64,000 bases of DNA from the NCBI RefSeq assembly GCF_009602535.1, contig NZ_WIQI01000003.1, positions 35,359 to 99,358 on the forward strand, written 5' to 3'. The notes below the pieces were generated by a model. The model did not search any database. It saw only the letters and a program-made list of their open reading frames with translations, and was not told where the DNA came from. How positions within the stretch are numbered: position 1 is the first letter of the stretch; each line of letters opens with the position of its first letter. The DNA comes from Ornithinicoccus halotolerans (GTDB taxonomy: Bacteria; Actinomycetota; Actinomycetes; Actinomycetales; Dermatophilaceae). Shown piece after piece: positions 50,394 to 62,020 of the stretch. The translations under genes were made by a program, and so were the position numbers.

Positions 50394-50439
50394 CCGCGGG
50401 CGGGCCGGTCCAGCTGCTGCTGGCCCGACCCGCCCGCGG
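50394..50439 (-). terminator. Terminator after rplJ-rplL
   Basis: Perfect 11-bp arms (50394-50404 and 50429-50439) flank a loop that pairs partly. It begins 45 bases after the rplL stop. Confidence 0.65.
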
Positions 50440-50484
50440 CGAGAGTGGCTCCTCGAGCCGTCCGGGGCGTTGCCCCGGGGGAGG

Positions 50485-50880
50485 TCACTTGACGGTGACG
50501 GTGGCGCCCGCGCCCTCCAGGGCCTCCTTGGCCTTGTCGGCGGCCTCCTTGTCGACCTTCTCCAGGACCGGCTTCGGAGCGCCGTCGACCAGGTCCTTGG
50601 CGTCCTTCAGGCCGAGCGAGGTCAGCGCGCGGACCTCCTTGATGACCTGGATCTTCTTGTCGCCGGCCGACTCGAGGACGACGTCGAACTCGGACTGCTC
50701 CTCGGCCTCGGCCGCACCGGCGTCGCCGCCGCCGGCGGCGGGGGCGGCACCAGCGACCGCGACGGGCGCGGCGGCGGTGACATTGAAGGTGTCCTCGAAC
50801 TCCTTGACGAACTCGGACAGCTCGATCAGGGTCATCTCCTTGAACGCGTCAAGGAGCTCTTCGGTGCTCAGCTTCGCCAT
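50485..50880 (-). CDS. rplL: 50S ribosomal protein L7/L12
   Basis: L7/L12 forms the flexible stalk that recruits translational GTPases. The 131-residue protein has the N-terminal dimer region [20 protein letters not shown], an Ala/Gly hinge (about 38-60) and the C-terminal domain [20 protein letters not shown] with [16 protein letters not shown]. It is 64 bases after rplJ. Confidence 0.97.
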   Translation of the reverse strand: MAKLSTEELLDAFKEMTLIELSEFVKEFEDTFNVTAAAPVAVAGAAPAAGGGDAGAAEAEEQSEFDVVLESAGDKKIQVIKEVRALTSLGLKDAKDLVDGAPKPVLEKVDKEAADKAKEALEGAGATVTVK

Positions 50881-50944
50881 GGTGGCGTTCCTTCCTTGTG
50901 GTGCCGTGAGTGGCGGTGTGTGGGGTGTGCCGACGCCGGGGGCG

Positions 50945-51559
50945 TCAGCTGTCGTCGCCACCCTCGGCGACGTCGGTGGACTCGTCGGCGGGAGCCGACT
51001 CGGCCGGGGCCGCGGCGGGCTCGGCGGACTCGGCCGCCGGGCCCTCCTCCTCGACCTTGGCCCGCAGCGCCTCGACGACGCGCGCGGTCTGCGACAGCGG
51101 CGCGGCGAACAGGGACGCGGCGTTGCTCAGCGAGGCGTTCAGCGCGCCTGCCAGCTTGGACAGCAGGACCTCGCGGGACTCCAGGTCGGCGAGCTTGGTG
51201 AGGTCCTCTGCCGTCATCGGCTTGCCGTCGACGACGCCGGCCTTGATCACCAGGGCGGGGTTGGCCTTGGCGAAGTCACGCAGCCCCTTGGCCGCCTCGA
51301 CCGGGTCCCCGGTGACGAAGGCGATGGCCGTCGGGCCCTGCAGGTGCTCGTCGACGCCGGTGACCCCGGCCTCGGCGGCAGCCCGCTTGGTGAGCGTGTT
51401 CTTCACCACGGCGTAGGACGCGTGCTCGCGGATGTTGGTGCGCAGCTGGGAGATCTGCGCCACCGACAGTCCGCGGTACTCGGTGAGCACGGCCGCACCC
51501 GAGCCGCGAAACCGGTCCGCGATCTCGGCAATGGCTGCAGCCTTCTCGGCAGTCGCCAT
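50945..51559 (-). CDS. rplJ: 50S ribosomal protein L10
   Basis: L10 anchors the L7/L12 stalk and with it represses the operon in E. coli. The 204-residue protein has [30 protein letters not shown] and the C-terminal L12-binding helix, followed by an Ala/Glu/Asp tail of about 30 residues. ATG 51559 follows a GGAGG site. It has a roughly 200-base leader. Confidence 0.97.
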   Translation of the reverse strand: MATAEKAAAIAEIADRFRGSGAAVLTEYRGLSVAQISQLRTNIREHASYAVVKNTLTKRAAAEAGVTGVDEHLQGPTAIAFVTGDPVEAAKGLRDFAKANPALVIKAGVVDGKPMTAEDLTKLADLESREVLLSKLAGALNASLSNAASLFAAPLSQTARVVEALRAKVEEEGPAAESAEPAAAPAESAPADESTDVAEGGDDS

Positions 51560-51795
51560 GGGGCCTCCTTCGTTCGTGGGTGCCGGCAGGCACGGGCCCC
51601 GAACATGAGAAAGGCCCCGGCGCAGGCGCTCCGGGGCTTCGCGGGCGCGCACGTCGGCACGCCCGGATTGCGTAGGATCACCTGCGCAGGCTGCCCGCCT
51701 CATGGCGAGACCTTCGGTCGCCGCGCCCGTGGGCACGCCGACAACCGGCGGTCATTGGTGGCCCCAGGCTACGGCACGCCCCCGCCTTCGCCCAA
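51560..51795 (-). promoter_or_regulatory. rplJ-rplL promoter and L10 leader
   Basis: On the minus strand a -35 TTGGGC (51790-51795, in a GATTTGG context) and a -10 TAGCCT (51766-51771) are 18 bases apart. Both overlap the 3' end of the DUF817 gene, and the -10 includes its TAG stop. The leader carries a hairpin with 7-bp arms (51614-51620 and 51631-51637) followed by UUUCUC. This could be an attenuator in an L10-leader-type control region. Confidence 0.55.
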
Positions 51796-52701
51796 ATCGC
51801 GGGCGGGGGCCGGGCCGGCCTCGCCCCTGGCCGGCTGCTGGCCGGTCGCCTCCTGCGCCGCCGCCGCGACGGCCCTCTCCCGTGGCGGGTACACCCAGGT
51901 CACCAGCACCACCGAGATGATCATGAGCAGGAACCAGGAGGAGATCTTCGCCGGGTGCACCAGCTCCCAGGCCAGCTCCTGGCCGGGGTAGAACCAGGCG
52001 CCGGCGAAGGTGGCGACGTTCTCGGCCAGCCAGATGACCAGCGCCACCAGCAGGAAGGACACCAGCACCGGCATCCGGTGGGCGCGGTCGTGCACCCGGT
52101 AGTGCATCACCGACCGCCCCCAGGTGACGGCCACCAGCGCCACCAGCACCCAGCGGGCGTCCCACCACCAGTGGTGGCTGAAGAAGTTGACGTAGATGGC
52201 GGCCGCGAGCAGCGCGGTCAGCCAGCGCCGCGGCCACCGGTCGAACCGCAGGTCGAACAGCCGGTGCACCCGCACCATGTAGCTGCCGACCGCGGCATAC
52301 ATGAACCCGCTGTAGAGCGGGACCTCCCCGACCCGCAGCACCCCCTCGGCGGGGTAGGCCCAGGACCCGGCGGCGGTCTTGAACAGCTCCATGACGGTGC
52401 CGACGACGTGGAACAGCAGCACCACCCGCAGCTCGCGCACCGTCTCCAGGCCCAGCACCAGCATCGCCAGCTGGATGACCACGGCGAGCAGGGTCAGCAG
52501 GTCGGGCCGGCTGACGACGGCGTCCGCAGGGTAGTGGCGCAGCAGCAGGAACAGCCCCAGCAGGAGCCCACCGAAGATCGCGGCCCAGGCCTGCTTGACC
52601 GCGAACACGAGCAGCTCCACCAGCGGGCCGCGCCGGCCGGCCAGCCGGGCGTCGGCCCAGGCCCGCAGACCGGCCTCGACGCGGGTCAGGGCGTTACGCA
52701 C
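51769..52701 (-). CDS. DUF817 family integral membrane protein
   Basis: This 310-residue protein has about eight hydrophobic helices. It matches the DUF817 family by VLLFHVVGTVMELFKTAAGSW, a VPLYSGFMYAAVGSYMVR stretch, INVNFF-like IYVNFFSHHWWWD, and AENVATFAGAWFYPGQ. The function is unknown. The C-terminal 35 residues are a disordered Ala/Gly/Pro tail. GTG 52701 is 6 bases from a TAGGTT -10, suggesting a leaderless mRNA. It is inserted between rplA and rplJ, which are often adjacent in bacteria. Confidence 0.8.
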   Translation of the reverse strand: MRNALTRVEAGLRAWADARLAGRRGPLVELLVFAVKQAWAAIFGGLLLGLFLLLRHYPADAVVSRPDLLTLLAVVIQLAMLVLGLETVRELRVVLLFHVVGTVMELFKTAAGSWAYPAEGVLRVGEVPLYSGFMYAAVGSYMVRVHRLFDLRFDRWPRRWLTALLAAAIYVNFFSHHWWWDARWVLVALVAVTWGRSVMHYRVHDRAHRMPVLVSFLLVALVIWLAENVATFAGAWFYPGQELAWELVHPAKISSWFLLMIISVVLVTWVYPPRERAVAAAAQEATGQQPARGEAGPAPARDLGEGGGVP

Positions 52702-52707
52702 CCGATG

Positions 52708-52713
52708 AACCTA
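52708..52713 (-). promoter_or_regulatory. Candidate leaderless -10 of the DUF817 gene
   Basis: TAGGTT on the minus strand lies exactly 6 bases before the GTG. No clear -35 is seen. Confidence 0.45.
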
Positions 52714-52723
52714 CGCCGTCCCG

Positions 52724-52775
52724 CCGGCCCACGGCAGCATGACGCCCCGCCGGCCCGCGGCAGCACGACGCCCCG
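52724..52775. repeat. Two-copy 26-bp imperfect tandem repeat
   Basis: Two adjacent 26-bp units (52724-52749 and 52750-52775) differ at two positions; a third partial copy leads into the rplA terminator stem. The tract lies in the rplA/DUF817 gap. Confidence 0.7.
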
Positions 52776-52798
52776 CCGGTCCGAGGACCGGCGGGGCG
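52769..52798 (-). terminator. Terminator of rplK-rplA
   Basis: Perfect 14-bp arms (52769-52782 and 52785-52798) flank a 2-base centre, so a few inner pairs must open to form the loop. It lies about 41 bases after the rplA stop. Confidence 0.7.
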
Positions 52799-52839
52799 CG
52801 GTGCGGGCGGTCACGGCCCCGCTGCTGCCCGGAGCCGGG

Positions 52840-53538
52840 TCAGGCGGCGGCGGCGCGGCTGGAGGTGTCCAGCGGGATGCCCGGGCCCATCGAGGTCGAC
52901 ATCGTCGCCTTGGTGACGTAGCGGCCCTTGGCGGCCGAGGGCTTCAGCCGCAGGATCTCGTCCATCGCCACCGTGTAGTTCTCCAGCAGCGCCTGCTCGT
53001 CGAAGGAGGCCTTGCCGATGATGAAGTGGAGGTTGGCGTGCTTGTCGACCCGGAACTCGATCTTGCCGCCCTTGATGTCGGAGACGGCCTTGGCGGTGTC
53101 CATCGTCACGGTGCCCGTCTTCGGGTTCGGCATCAGGCCGCGGGGGCCCAGCACCTTGCCCAGCCGGCCGACCTTGCCCATCAGGTCGGGGGTGGCGACG
53201 ACGGCGTCGAAGTCCAGCCAGCCGCCGGCGATCCGGTCGATGAGGTCGTCGGAACCGACGTGGTCGGCGCCGGCCTCGCGGGCGGCCTCGGCCTTGTCGC
53301 CGGTGGCGAAGACGAGGACCCGGGCGGTCTTGCCGGTGCCGTGCGGGAGGTTGACGGTGCCGCGGACGAGCTGGTCGGCCTTGCGGGGGTCGACGCCCAG
53401 CCGCAGCGCGACCTCGACGGTCGCGTCGTAGGTGGTGGTGGCGGTCTCCTTGGCGAGCCGCACCGCCTCGGCCGGGCCGTAGAGCCGGCCCTCCTCGATC
53501 TTGGCGGCGGCGGTGCGGTAGGCCTTGCTGCGCTTCAT
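52840..53538 (-). CDS. rplA: 50S ribosomal protein L1
   Basis: L1 forms the mobile stalk that moves E-site tRNA and in E. coli represses rplKA. The 232-residue protein has [40 protein letters not shown] and [20 protein letters not shown]. It is 91 bases after rplK; that gap contains a 7-bp hairpin (53596-53613) that could be an L1 target or attenuator. Confidence 0.97.
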   Translation of the reverse strand: MKRSKAYRTAAAKIEEGRLYGPAEAVRLAKETATTTYDATVEVALRLGVDPRKADQLVRGTVNLPHGTGKTARVLVFATGDKAEAAREAGADHVGSDDLIDRIAGGWLDFDAVVATPDLMGKVGRLGKVLGPRGLMPNPKTGTVTMDTAKAVSDIKGGKIEFRVDKHANLHFIIGKASFDEQALLENYTVAMDEILRLKPSAAKGRYVTKATMSTSMGPGIPLDTSSRAAAA

Positions 53539-53629
53539 GATGCTCCTTGCTGTGCGGTGGAGGTGTGGTACGGGCCAGCGCTTGGCCCTGCCACGCTCCC
53601 CCGGTCGGGGGAGGTTGGATCGGGACCGG

Positions 53630-54061
53630 TCAGGCCTCGACGGTGATACCCATCGACCGGGCGGTGCCGGCGACGATGCGGGAGGCCTGGTCCAGCGTGT
53701 TGGCGTTGAGGTCGGCCATCTTCTGCTCGGCGATCTCGCGGACCTGGTCCTGGGTGAGCGTGCCGACCTTGGTCTTGTGCGGCTCCCCGGAGCCCTTGCT
53801 GACGCCGGCGGCCTTCTTGATCAGCTCGGCGGCCGGTGGCGTCTTGGTGATGAAGGTGAAGGAGCGGTCCTCGTAGACCGTGATCTCCACCGGAATCACG
53901 TTGCCGCGCTGGTTCTCCGTCGCGGCGTTGTAGGCCTTGACGAACTCCATGATGTTGACGCCGTGCTGACCGAGGGCAGGGCCCACGGGCGGCGCCGGGG
54001 TGGCCTGGCCGGCCTGGATCTGCAGCTTGATGAAGCCGGCGACCTTCTTCTTGGGGGGCAT
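53630..54061 (-). CDS. rplK: 50S ribosomal protein L11
   Basis: L11 binds the 23S GTPase-associated centre, the thiopeptide target, and signals RelA activation. The 143-residue protein has [20 protein letters not shown] and the C-terminal [20 protein letters not shown]. It lies 128 bases after nusG. Confidence 0.97.
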   Translation of the reverse strand: MPPKKKVAGFIKLQIQAGQATPAPPVGPALGQHGVNIMEFVKAYNAATENQRGNVIPVEITVYEDRSFTFITKTPPAAELIKKAAGVSKGSGEPHKTKVGTLTQDQVREIAEQKMADLNANTLDQASRIVAGTARSMGITVEA

Positions 54062-54117
54062 GCGTGTCCTTCTCTCGTGGTGTGGGCCGACGCCGTGGGC
54101 GATGACCCGGTTGCAGT

Positions 54118-54136
54118 CCCGAGGCGGAGCCTCGGG
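54118..54136 (-). other. 7-bp hairpin in the nusG-rplK gap
   Basis: CCCGAGG and CCTCGGG flank a 5-base loop, about 55 bases after the nusG stop. It is a weak terminator or attenuator candidate. Confidence 0.4.
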
Positions 54137-54189
54137 AGGTTCAACGGATGGCTGGCGGGTGCACGGGGGGCGGGTCGCCCCTCGGGCGG

Positions 54190-55011
54190 TCAGATCTTGG
54201 CGACCTGGTTGAACGACAGCTCGACCGGCGTCTCCCGGCCGAAGATCGAGACCAGCACCTTGAGCTTCTGCTGCTCGGGCAGGATCTCGGAGATCGTGGC
54301 GGGCAGCGTCTCGAAGGGGCCCTCCATGACGGTGACCGACTCGCCGACCTCGAAGTCGACCTCCTGGGCGGCGGTCTGCGCGGCCGCGGCCTGGCCGCCC
54401 TCGCCGCCCCGGGAGGAGCCGGCTGCCGCGGCGGCCGGCTGCTCCAGCGTCGGCGCGAGCATCGAGATGACCTCGTCCAAACTCAGCGGGACCGGCTGGT
54501 GGGCGTTACCGACGAAGCCGGTGACGCCCGGGGTGTGCCGCACCGCGCCCCAGGACTCGTCGGTGAGGTCCATGCGCACCAGGACGTAGCCAGGCATCCG
54601 GACCCGCCGGACCTGCTTGCGCTGGCCGCCCTTGATCTCGGTGACCTCCTCCATGGGGACCTGCACCTCGAAGATGTAGTCCTCCATGTGCAGGCTGGTC
54701 GCCCGGCTCTCCAGGTTCTGCTTCACCCGGTTCTCGTAGCCGGCGTAGGAGTGCACGACGTACCAGTCGCCGACCTTGCCGCGCAACGTCTCCCGAAACT
54801 CCTCGACCGGGTCGACCGGGGCCTCCTCGACCTCGGGCTCCCCGGCCTGGTCCGCCGGGCCGGCCGGCTCGTCGGCGGCCTGCCCGGTCCCCTCCGGCAG
54901 GCCCTCGCCCTCGGCGCCGCCCTCGGGGGCGGGGACAGCCTCCTCGGCCGCGGGGGTGGCGAGGCTCTCGTCCTCGGCCCCGTCGGGCTGGCTGGTCCAC
55001 TGCTCGGACAT
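54190..55011 (-). CDS. nusG: Transcription termination/antitermination factor NusG, extended
   Basis: NusG links RNA polymerase to Rho or the ribosome. The NGN domain starts near residue 75 ([20 protein letters not shown]) and contains [20 protein letters not shown]. The C-terminal KOW domain contains [19 protein letters not shown]. At 273 aa it is long: it has an acidic, Ala/Glu/Pro-rich N-terminal extension of about 70 residues and an extra Ala/Gly linker before the KOW domain. It is 94 bases after secE. Confidence 0.96.
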   Translation of the reverse strand: MSEQWTSQPDGAEDESLATPAAEEAVPAPEGGAEGEGLPEGTGQAADEPAGPADQAGEPEVEEAPVDPVEEFRETLRGKVGDWYVVHSYAGYENRVKQNLESRATSLHMEDYIFEVQVPMEEVTEIKGGQRKQVRRVRMPGYVLVRMDLTDESWGAVRHTPGVTGFVGNAHQPVPLSLDEVISMLAPTLEQPAAAAAGSSRGGEGGQAAAAQTAAQEVDFEVGESVTVMEGPFETLPATISEILPEQQKLKVLVSIFGRETPVELSFNQVAKI

Positions 55012-55105
55012 GACCTACTTCCTCACTTCTGGCAGATGTTCGACCGCGTGCGCGGTCCGGCACGCCGGGCTCCCCGGCGCGGGGGCGTCACCACCCGGTG
55101 GCGGC

Positions 55106-55354
55106 TCAGCCGGCGAAGACGAACCCGACCAGCTGCTGCAGCACCTGGTCGAGGCCGAACACGTAGGCCATCACCACCGAGACGAAGACCAGCACCACGA
55201 TGGTGTAGGTCACCAGCTCCCGCCGGGTCGGACGGACAACCTTGCGCAGCTCGGCCATGACCTGCGCGATGTAGGTGCCCGGGCGGGCCGGCTGCCCGCT
55301 CCCGGTGCGGGAGCGCTCGGCACCGTGGGTGCCGGACGCGCTGGTGTTCGCCAC
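55106..55354 (-). CDS. secE: Preprotein translocase subunit SecE
   Basis: SecE clamps SecY in the Sec translocon. The 82-residue protein has the amphipathic MAELRKVVRPTRRELVTYT and one transmembrane helix (about residues 51-68), as in other single-span SecE. A hydrophilic Ser/Gly/Arg-rich N-terminus of about 32 residues precedes it. GTG 55354 has a GAGGAAGG site 6 bases upstream. It lies 44 bases after tRNA-Trp. Confidence 0.94.
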   Translation of the reverse strand: MANTSASGTHGAERSRTGSGQPARPGTYIAQVMAELRKVVRPTRRELVTYTIVVLVFVSVVMAYVFGLDQVLQQLVGFVFAG

Positions 55355-55398
55355 GGGTTGCCTTCCTCGTGCTCGTCGTCCTGGTCGGACCGGTCGCG

Positions 55399-55471
55399 CA
55401 GGGCAAGAGGGACTCGAACCCCCAACCGCTGGTTTTGGAGACCAGTGCTCTACCAATTGAGCTATTGCCCT
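55399..55471 (-). tRNA. tRNA-Trp (anticodon CCA)
   Basis: The 73-nt cloverleaf has a 7-bp acceptor AGGGCAA / TTGCCCT, discriminator G, D arm GCTC/GAGC, anticodon stem CTGGT / ACCAG with loop CTCCAAA carrying CCA, and T arm with GGTTCGAGT. No CCA is encoded. It is in the same place as M. tuberculosis trpT, upstream of secE, and probably shares its transcript. Confidence 0.95.
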
Positions 55472-55524
55472 CCGGCGCCCGGTGGGCAGGCGCCAGCATG
55501 GGTGCCGTCAACACCCGAGCGTCC

Positions 55525-55530
55525 ACTCTA
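55525..55530 (-). promoter_or_regulatory. Candidate -10 for tRNA-Trp-secE-nusG
   Basis: TAGAGT on the minus strand lies about 54 bases before the tRNA. A weak -35 TTCGCC is 18 bases upstream. Confidence 0.4.
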
Positions 55531-55579
55531 CGCGACGGCGGGCAGGTTGGCGAAACCCGGCCGGTGATTCAATAAGGGG

Positions 55580-56800
55580 GTGACTGAGACAGCCGCAGCC
55601 CCTGCCCGCCTGTCCACCCGCGTCGGCGCCATCGCCGAGTCGGCCACCCTGGCCGTCTCCGCGAAGGCCAAGGCGCTGAAGGCCGAGGGCCGCCCGGTCA
55701 TCGGCTTCGGCGCCGGGGAGCCGGACTTCCCCACCCCCGACTACATCGTCGCCGCCGCCGTCGCGGCCTGCCAGGACCCGGTCAACCACCGGTACTCTCC
55801 GGCCGGCGGCCTGCCCGAGCTGAAGTCGGCCATCGTCGAGAAGACCCGGCGCGACTCCGGCCTCGAGGTCGAGCCCGCCCAGGTGCTGGTCACCAACGGC
55901 GGCAAGCAGGCGGTCTACAACACCTTCGCCGCCCTGCTGGACCCGGGCGACGAGGTGCTGCTGCCCTCGCCGTACTGGACCACGTACCCGGAGGCCATCA
56001 AGCTGGCCGGCGGCTCCCCGGTCGAGGTGTTCGCCGGCGCCGACCAGGAGTACCTGGTCACCGTCGAGCAGCTGGAGGCCGCCCGCACCGACCGCACCAA
56101 GGTGCTGCTGTTCAACTCCCCCTCCAACCCGACCGGCTCGGTCTACCCGCCGGAGCAGGTGGCCGCGATCGGCCGCTGGGCCGCCGAGCACGGGCTGTGG
56201 GTGGTCACCGACGAGATCTACGAGCACCTGCTCTACGACGGGGCCAGCGCCCCGCCGATGCCGGCCGTCGTGCCCGAGCTCGCCGACCGCTGCGTCGTCC
56301 TCAACGGCGTGGCCAAGACCTACGCGATGACCGGCTGGCGGGTCGGCTGGATGGTCGGTCCGGCCGACGTGGTCAAGGCCGCCACGAACCTGCAGTCGCA
56401 CGCCACCAGCAACGTCGCCAACGTCTCCCAGCGCGCTGCCGTCGCCGCGCTGCAGGGCTCGCTGGAGGTCGTGGACGAGATGCGGGCGGCGTTCGACCGG
56501 CGCCGGCAGACGATGGTCGGCCTGCTGCAGCAGATCGAGGGCGTCACCTGCCCGACCCCGCACGGGGCGTTCTACGCCTACCCGAACGTCGAAGGGGTGC
56601 TGGGCCGGAGCATCCGCGGCCGCACCCCGCGCACCTCGGTCGAGCTGGCCGAGGTCATCCTCGAGGAGGTCGAGGTGGCCGTGGTGCCCGGCGAGGCGTT
56701 CGGGCCCAGCGGCTACCTGCGGCTGTCCTACGCCCTCGGCGACTCCGAGCTGGAGGAGGGCGTGGGCCGGATCCAGCAGCTGCTCGCCGAGGCCCGCTGA
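55580..56800 (+). CDS. Class I/II PLP aminotransferase (aspartate aminotransferase-like)
   Basis: This 406-residue fold-type I aminotransferase has [14 protein letters not shown] near residue 47, PSNPTG near residue 180, TDEIYEHL, and the PLP-lysine segment [16 protein letters not shown]. The C-terminal Arg for the substrate carboxylate is in GYLRLSYA. It resembles the thermophile-type AspC (Igamma) group, so aspartate/glutamate is the likely pair, though not proven. GTG 55580 has AAGGGG just upstream. It is divergent from tRNA-Trp. Confidence 0.88.
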   Translation: MTETAAAPARLSTRVGAIAESATLAVSAKAKALKAEGRPVIGFGAGEPDFPTPDYIVAAAVAACQDPVNHRYSPAGGLPELKSAIVEKTRRDSGLEVEPAQVLVTNGGKQAVYNTFAALLDPGDEVLLPSPYWTTYPEAIKLAGGSPVEVFAGADQEYLVTVEQLEAARTDRTKVLLFNSPSNPTGSVYPPEQVAAIGRWAAEHGLWVVTDEIYEHLLYDGASAPPMPAVVPELADRCVVLNGVAKTYAMTGWRVGWMVGPADVVKAATNLQSHATSNVANVSQRAAVAALQGSLEVVDEMRAAFDRRRQTMVGLLQQIEGVTCPTPHGAFYAYPNVEGVLGRSIRGRTPRTSVELAEVILEEVEVAVVPGEAFGPSGYLRLSYALGDSELEEGVGRIQQLLAEAR

Positions 56801-56834
56801 CCCCGGGCCCGCGGGCGTCGGCTCGGCGACGGGC

Positions 56835-58319
<1,485 letters not shown>

Positions 58320-58396
58320 ACTGGGGCGGTCGGCAGCACCGGCGGGCGGAGCCTGGGGGCCTGCCACCGGCCGGCCGGGGTGGTAGGACTTGGGCC

Positions 58397-59446
58397 ATGA
58401 CGCGACCGGTGGCCGCGCTGCCCAAGGCGCACCTGCACCTGCACTTCACCGGCTCGATGCGGATCAGCACGCTGCGCGACCTGGCCGACCGGCACGGCCT
58501 GCGGCTGCCCCGGTCGCTCACCGAGGAGTGGCCGCCCCGGCTGACCGCCACCGACACCCGTGGCTGGTTCCGGTTCCAGCGCCTCTACGACGCCGCCCGG
58601 CACTGCGTGCGCGGCGAGGAGGACATGCGTCGGGTGGTGCGGGAGGCCGCCGAGGACGACGCCGCCGAGGGGTCGTGGTGGCTGGAGATCCAGGTCGACC
58701 CCACGTCCTACGCCCCGCACGTCGGCGGGCTGAGCCCGGCGCTGGAGATCGTGCTGGACGAGGCCCGCGCCGCGACCGAGGCCACGGGTACCGGCGTCGC
58801 CGTGGTCGTGGCGGCCAGCCGGATGCGCCACCCGCTGGAGGCCAGGACGCTGGCCCGGCTGGCGGCGCGGTACGCCGGCGAGGGCCCGGGCGCCGTGGTC
58901 GGCTTCGGGCTCTCCAACGACGAGCGGCACGGCGACTCCACGGAGTTCGCGCGCGCCTTCCAGATCGCCGCCGGGGCCGGCCTGGCGCTGGTGCCGCACG
59001 CCGGGGAGCTGCTCGGCCCCGGCCACGTGCGCACGGTCCTGGACCACCTGCAGCCGCACCGGCTGGGGCACGGCGTGCGCGTCGTCGAGGACCCGGAGCT
59101 GCTGGCCGAGGTGGTGCGGCGCGGCATCACCCTGGAGATCTGCCCGGGAAGCAACGTGGCGCTCGGCGTCTACCCGACCCTGCCGCAGGTGCCGCTGGAC
59201 CGGCTGCGGGACGCGGGGGCGCGGGTGGCGCTGTCGGCCGACGACCCGCTGCTGTTCGGCACCCGGCTGGCCGACCAGTACGCCGCGGCCCGCGCCGCGC
59301 ACGGGCTGGACGACGCCGCGCTGGCCGAGCTGGCGCGGGACTCGGTGCACGGGTCCACCGCACCGGAGCCGGTGCGGCGCCGGCTCCTGGCCGGCATCGA
59401 GGACTGGCTGACCAGCCCGGCGGACGCCGTCACCGCTCGCCGGTGA
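58397..59446 (+). CDS. Adenosine deaminase family protein
   Basis: This 349-residue TIM-barrel amidohydrolase has the metal-binding HLHLHFTGSM near residue 12, the catalytic HAGE, HRLGHGVRV and SADDPLLFG segments of adenosine/adenine deaminases. Adenosine is the likely substrate, but the short length and SADDP (in place of STDDP) leave adenine or another nucleoside open. ATG 58397 was chosen to place the HxH motif near the start. It is divergent from argG and overlaps the convergent lipoprotein gene by 17 bases. Confidence 0.85.
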   Translation: MTRPVAALPKAHLHLHFTGSMRISTLRDLADRHGLRLPRSLTEEWPPRLTATDTRGWFRFQRLYDAARHCVRGEEDMRRVVREAAEDDAAEGSWWLEIQVDPTSYAPHVGGLSPALEIVLDEARAATEATGTGVAVVVAASRMRHPLEARTLARLAARYAGEGPGAVVGFGLSNDERHGDSTEFARAFQIAAGAGLALVPHAGELLGPGHVRTVLDHLQPHRLGHGVRVVEDPELLAEVVRRGITLEICPGSNVALGVYPTLPQVPLDRLRDAGARVALSADDPLLFGTRLADQYAAARAAHGLDDAALAELARDSVHGSTAPEPVRRRLLAGIEDWLTSPADAVTARR

Positions 59447-60431
59447 CGGGACGCAGCGCCCCCTCGACGACGACGTGCTCGGGCGACAGGTGCGGCGCGA
59501 CCGCCTCCCGGACCGCGGCCACGGTCGGCCCGTCAGCCACCAGCACACCCACGTGCAGCAGGCCGTCCGCGCCGCCGCCGCCACTGCTGAGCACGCCCAG
59601 GTCGTCGCTGACCGCCTGCAGCTCGGCCTGGCCGGCGCGCAGCTGCTGCTGCGTGGGCAGGTCGCGCTGCTCGACGCACAGCCCACCGGCCCAGACCTCG
59701 CGCAGCTGCCGGTGAGCGGACTCCGGGTCACCGGTGACGACGACGTTGTAGAGGTCGTGCCCGTTGGAGACCCAGGAGGTCACGTACCCGTCCAGCGCCT
59801 CGAGCTCCCGGCCCAGGTCGGCCATCGCCTGCTCGGCGCCCGGGCCGCCTCGCCAGTCCTCGTCCCCGTCCCGGAACGGGTCGTCGCACAGCTGCGGGAA
59901 CCCGGTCTGGTCCGGCTCCCCCCGGCTCTCCGGCGGCTCCTGGCTGGCGGGCTCGGTGAGGCGGAACCGCGCGCCGTCGAAGGTGCCGACGACGGTGGCG
60001 TGGCCCCAGGTGACGCCGGAGGCCGACTCGTGCTCGGGCGCGTCGGCCCACTCGAACCCCACGAGCTCGGGGCCACCGCACTGGGGCGGGTAGGACTCGG
60101 CCACGCCGCCGACGCAGAGCTCGGGGGGCTGCCCCTCCTGCTGCAGCACGAGTCCGTGCCCGGTGAGCAGCAGGTCGGGGTCCCGGGCGCTCCAGGAGGG
60201 CAGGCCGGCTCCGGCGGTGGCGGTGGTACCGCCGCCCGGGCCGGTGTCGCTCACCGGGGCGTCGCCGCCGGGGTCAGCGCCGTGATCGGTGCCGGGTTCG
60301 CTCGCCGTGCCGCATCCGGCGAGCGCCAGTGCTCCGGCGACCGCCAGCGCCAGGGTGAGCGCCGGCGGCCGGGTGCTGCCACGACGCCCCGACGTGCGCC
60401 CGCGCACGGGGCCCGGTTGGCGTGCGGTCAT
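59430..60431 (-). CDS. Putative lipoprotein of unknown function
   Basis: This 333-residue protein has an Arg-rich head, a hydrophobic signal segment and a lipobox LALAGC (Cys near residue 41), then a Gly/Asp/Thr linker. The extracytoplasmic part has six or so Cys (ELCVGG, PPQCGG, QLCDDPF, GGLCVEQ), which could form disulphides. The C-terminal section looks like a small alpha/beta domain (LLHVGVLVADGPTVAAVREA). I do not recognise a family. ATG 60431 has GAGGAGG upstream. It is 82 bases after murB. Confidence 0.7.
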   Translation of the reverse strand: MTARQPGPVRGRTSGRRGSTRPPALTLALAVAGALALAGCGTASEPGTDHGADPGGDAPVSDTGPGGGTTATAGAGLPSWSARDPDLLLTGHGLVLQQEGQPPELCVGGVAESYPPQCGGPELVGFEWADAPEHESASGVTWGHATVVGTFDGARFRLTEPASQEPPESRGEPDQTGFPQLCDDPFRDGDEDWRGGPGAEQAMADLGRELEALDGYVTSWVSNGHDLYNVVVTGDPESAHRQLREVWAGGLCVEQRDLPTQQQLRAGQAELQAVSDDLGVLSSGGGGADGLLHVGVLVADGPTVAAVREAVAPHLSPEHVVVEGALRPVTGER

Positions 60432-60513
60432 GGCCACCTCCTCGGTGCACCCCCGGCGTCCTGCCGCTGGGGATACCCGTGGGACGCGGTGGCGACGCGA
60501 GAGGTTCCTGCCG

Positions 60514-61588
<1,075 letters not shown>

Positions 61589-61596
<8 letters not shown>

Positions 61597-62020
61597 GGTC
61601 GACCACGGCGAGCGCCCGGCCCAGCACCCTCTGCCCGGCGCTGGTGACCTGCAGCTCGACGGTGGCGCGCGCGGCCTGGCGGTCCACGGCGGTGACCCGC
61701 CCGGTCACCTCCACCAGCGCGCCGCCGTCGGCGGGCACGACCACCGGCTGGGTGAACCGCGTCTGGTAGGACACCACCCGGCCGGGGTCACCCACCCAGT
61801 CGGTGACCACCTCGACGGCGGCGGCCATGGTCCACATGCCGTGCGCGATGACGTCGGGCAGCCCCACCCGGCGGGCGACCTGCTCGTCCTGGTGGATCGG
61901 GTTCTGGTCACCGCTGGCGTCGGCGTAGTCCAGCAGCCGCTGCCGGTCCACGGGCACGCTTCGGCCGGGGAGCTCGGTGCCGGCCTGGAGGTCGGCCGCG
62001 GTGACGGCGGCGGGGCGCAT
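61589..62020 (-). CDS. MaoC-type dehydratase, HadB-like
   Basis: This 143-residue hot-dog-fold protein has the hydratase-2 motif GDQNPIHQDEQVARRVGLPD followed by VIAHGMW, with the catalytic Asp and His. In mycobacteria HadB is the catalytic partner of HadA in FAS-II beta-hydroxyacyl-ACP dehydration, and the locus is the same (rpmG-hadA-hadB). The acyl substrate in this organism is unknown. Its ATG overlaps the preceding TGA by one base. Confidence 0.85.
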
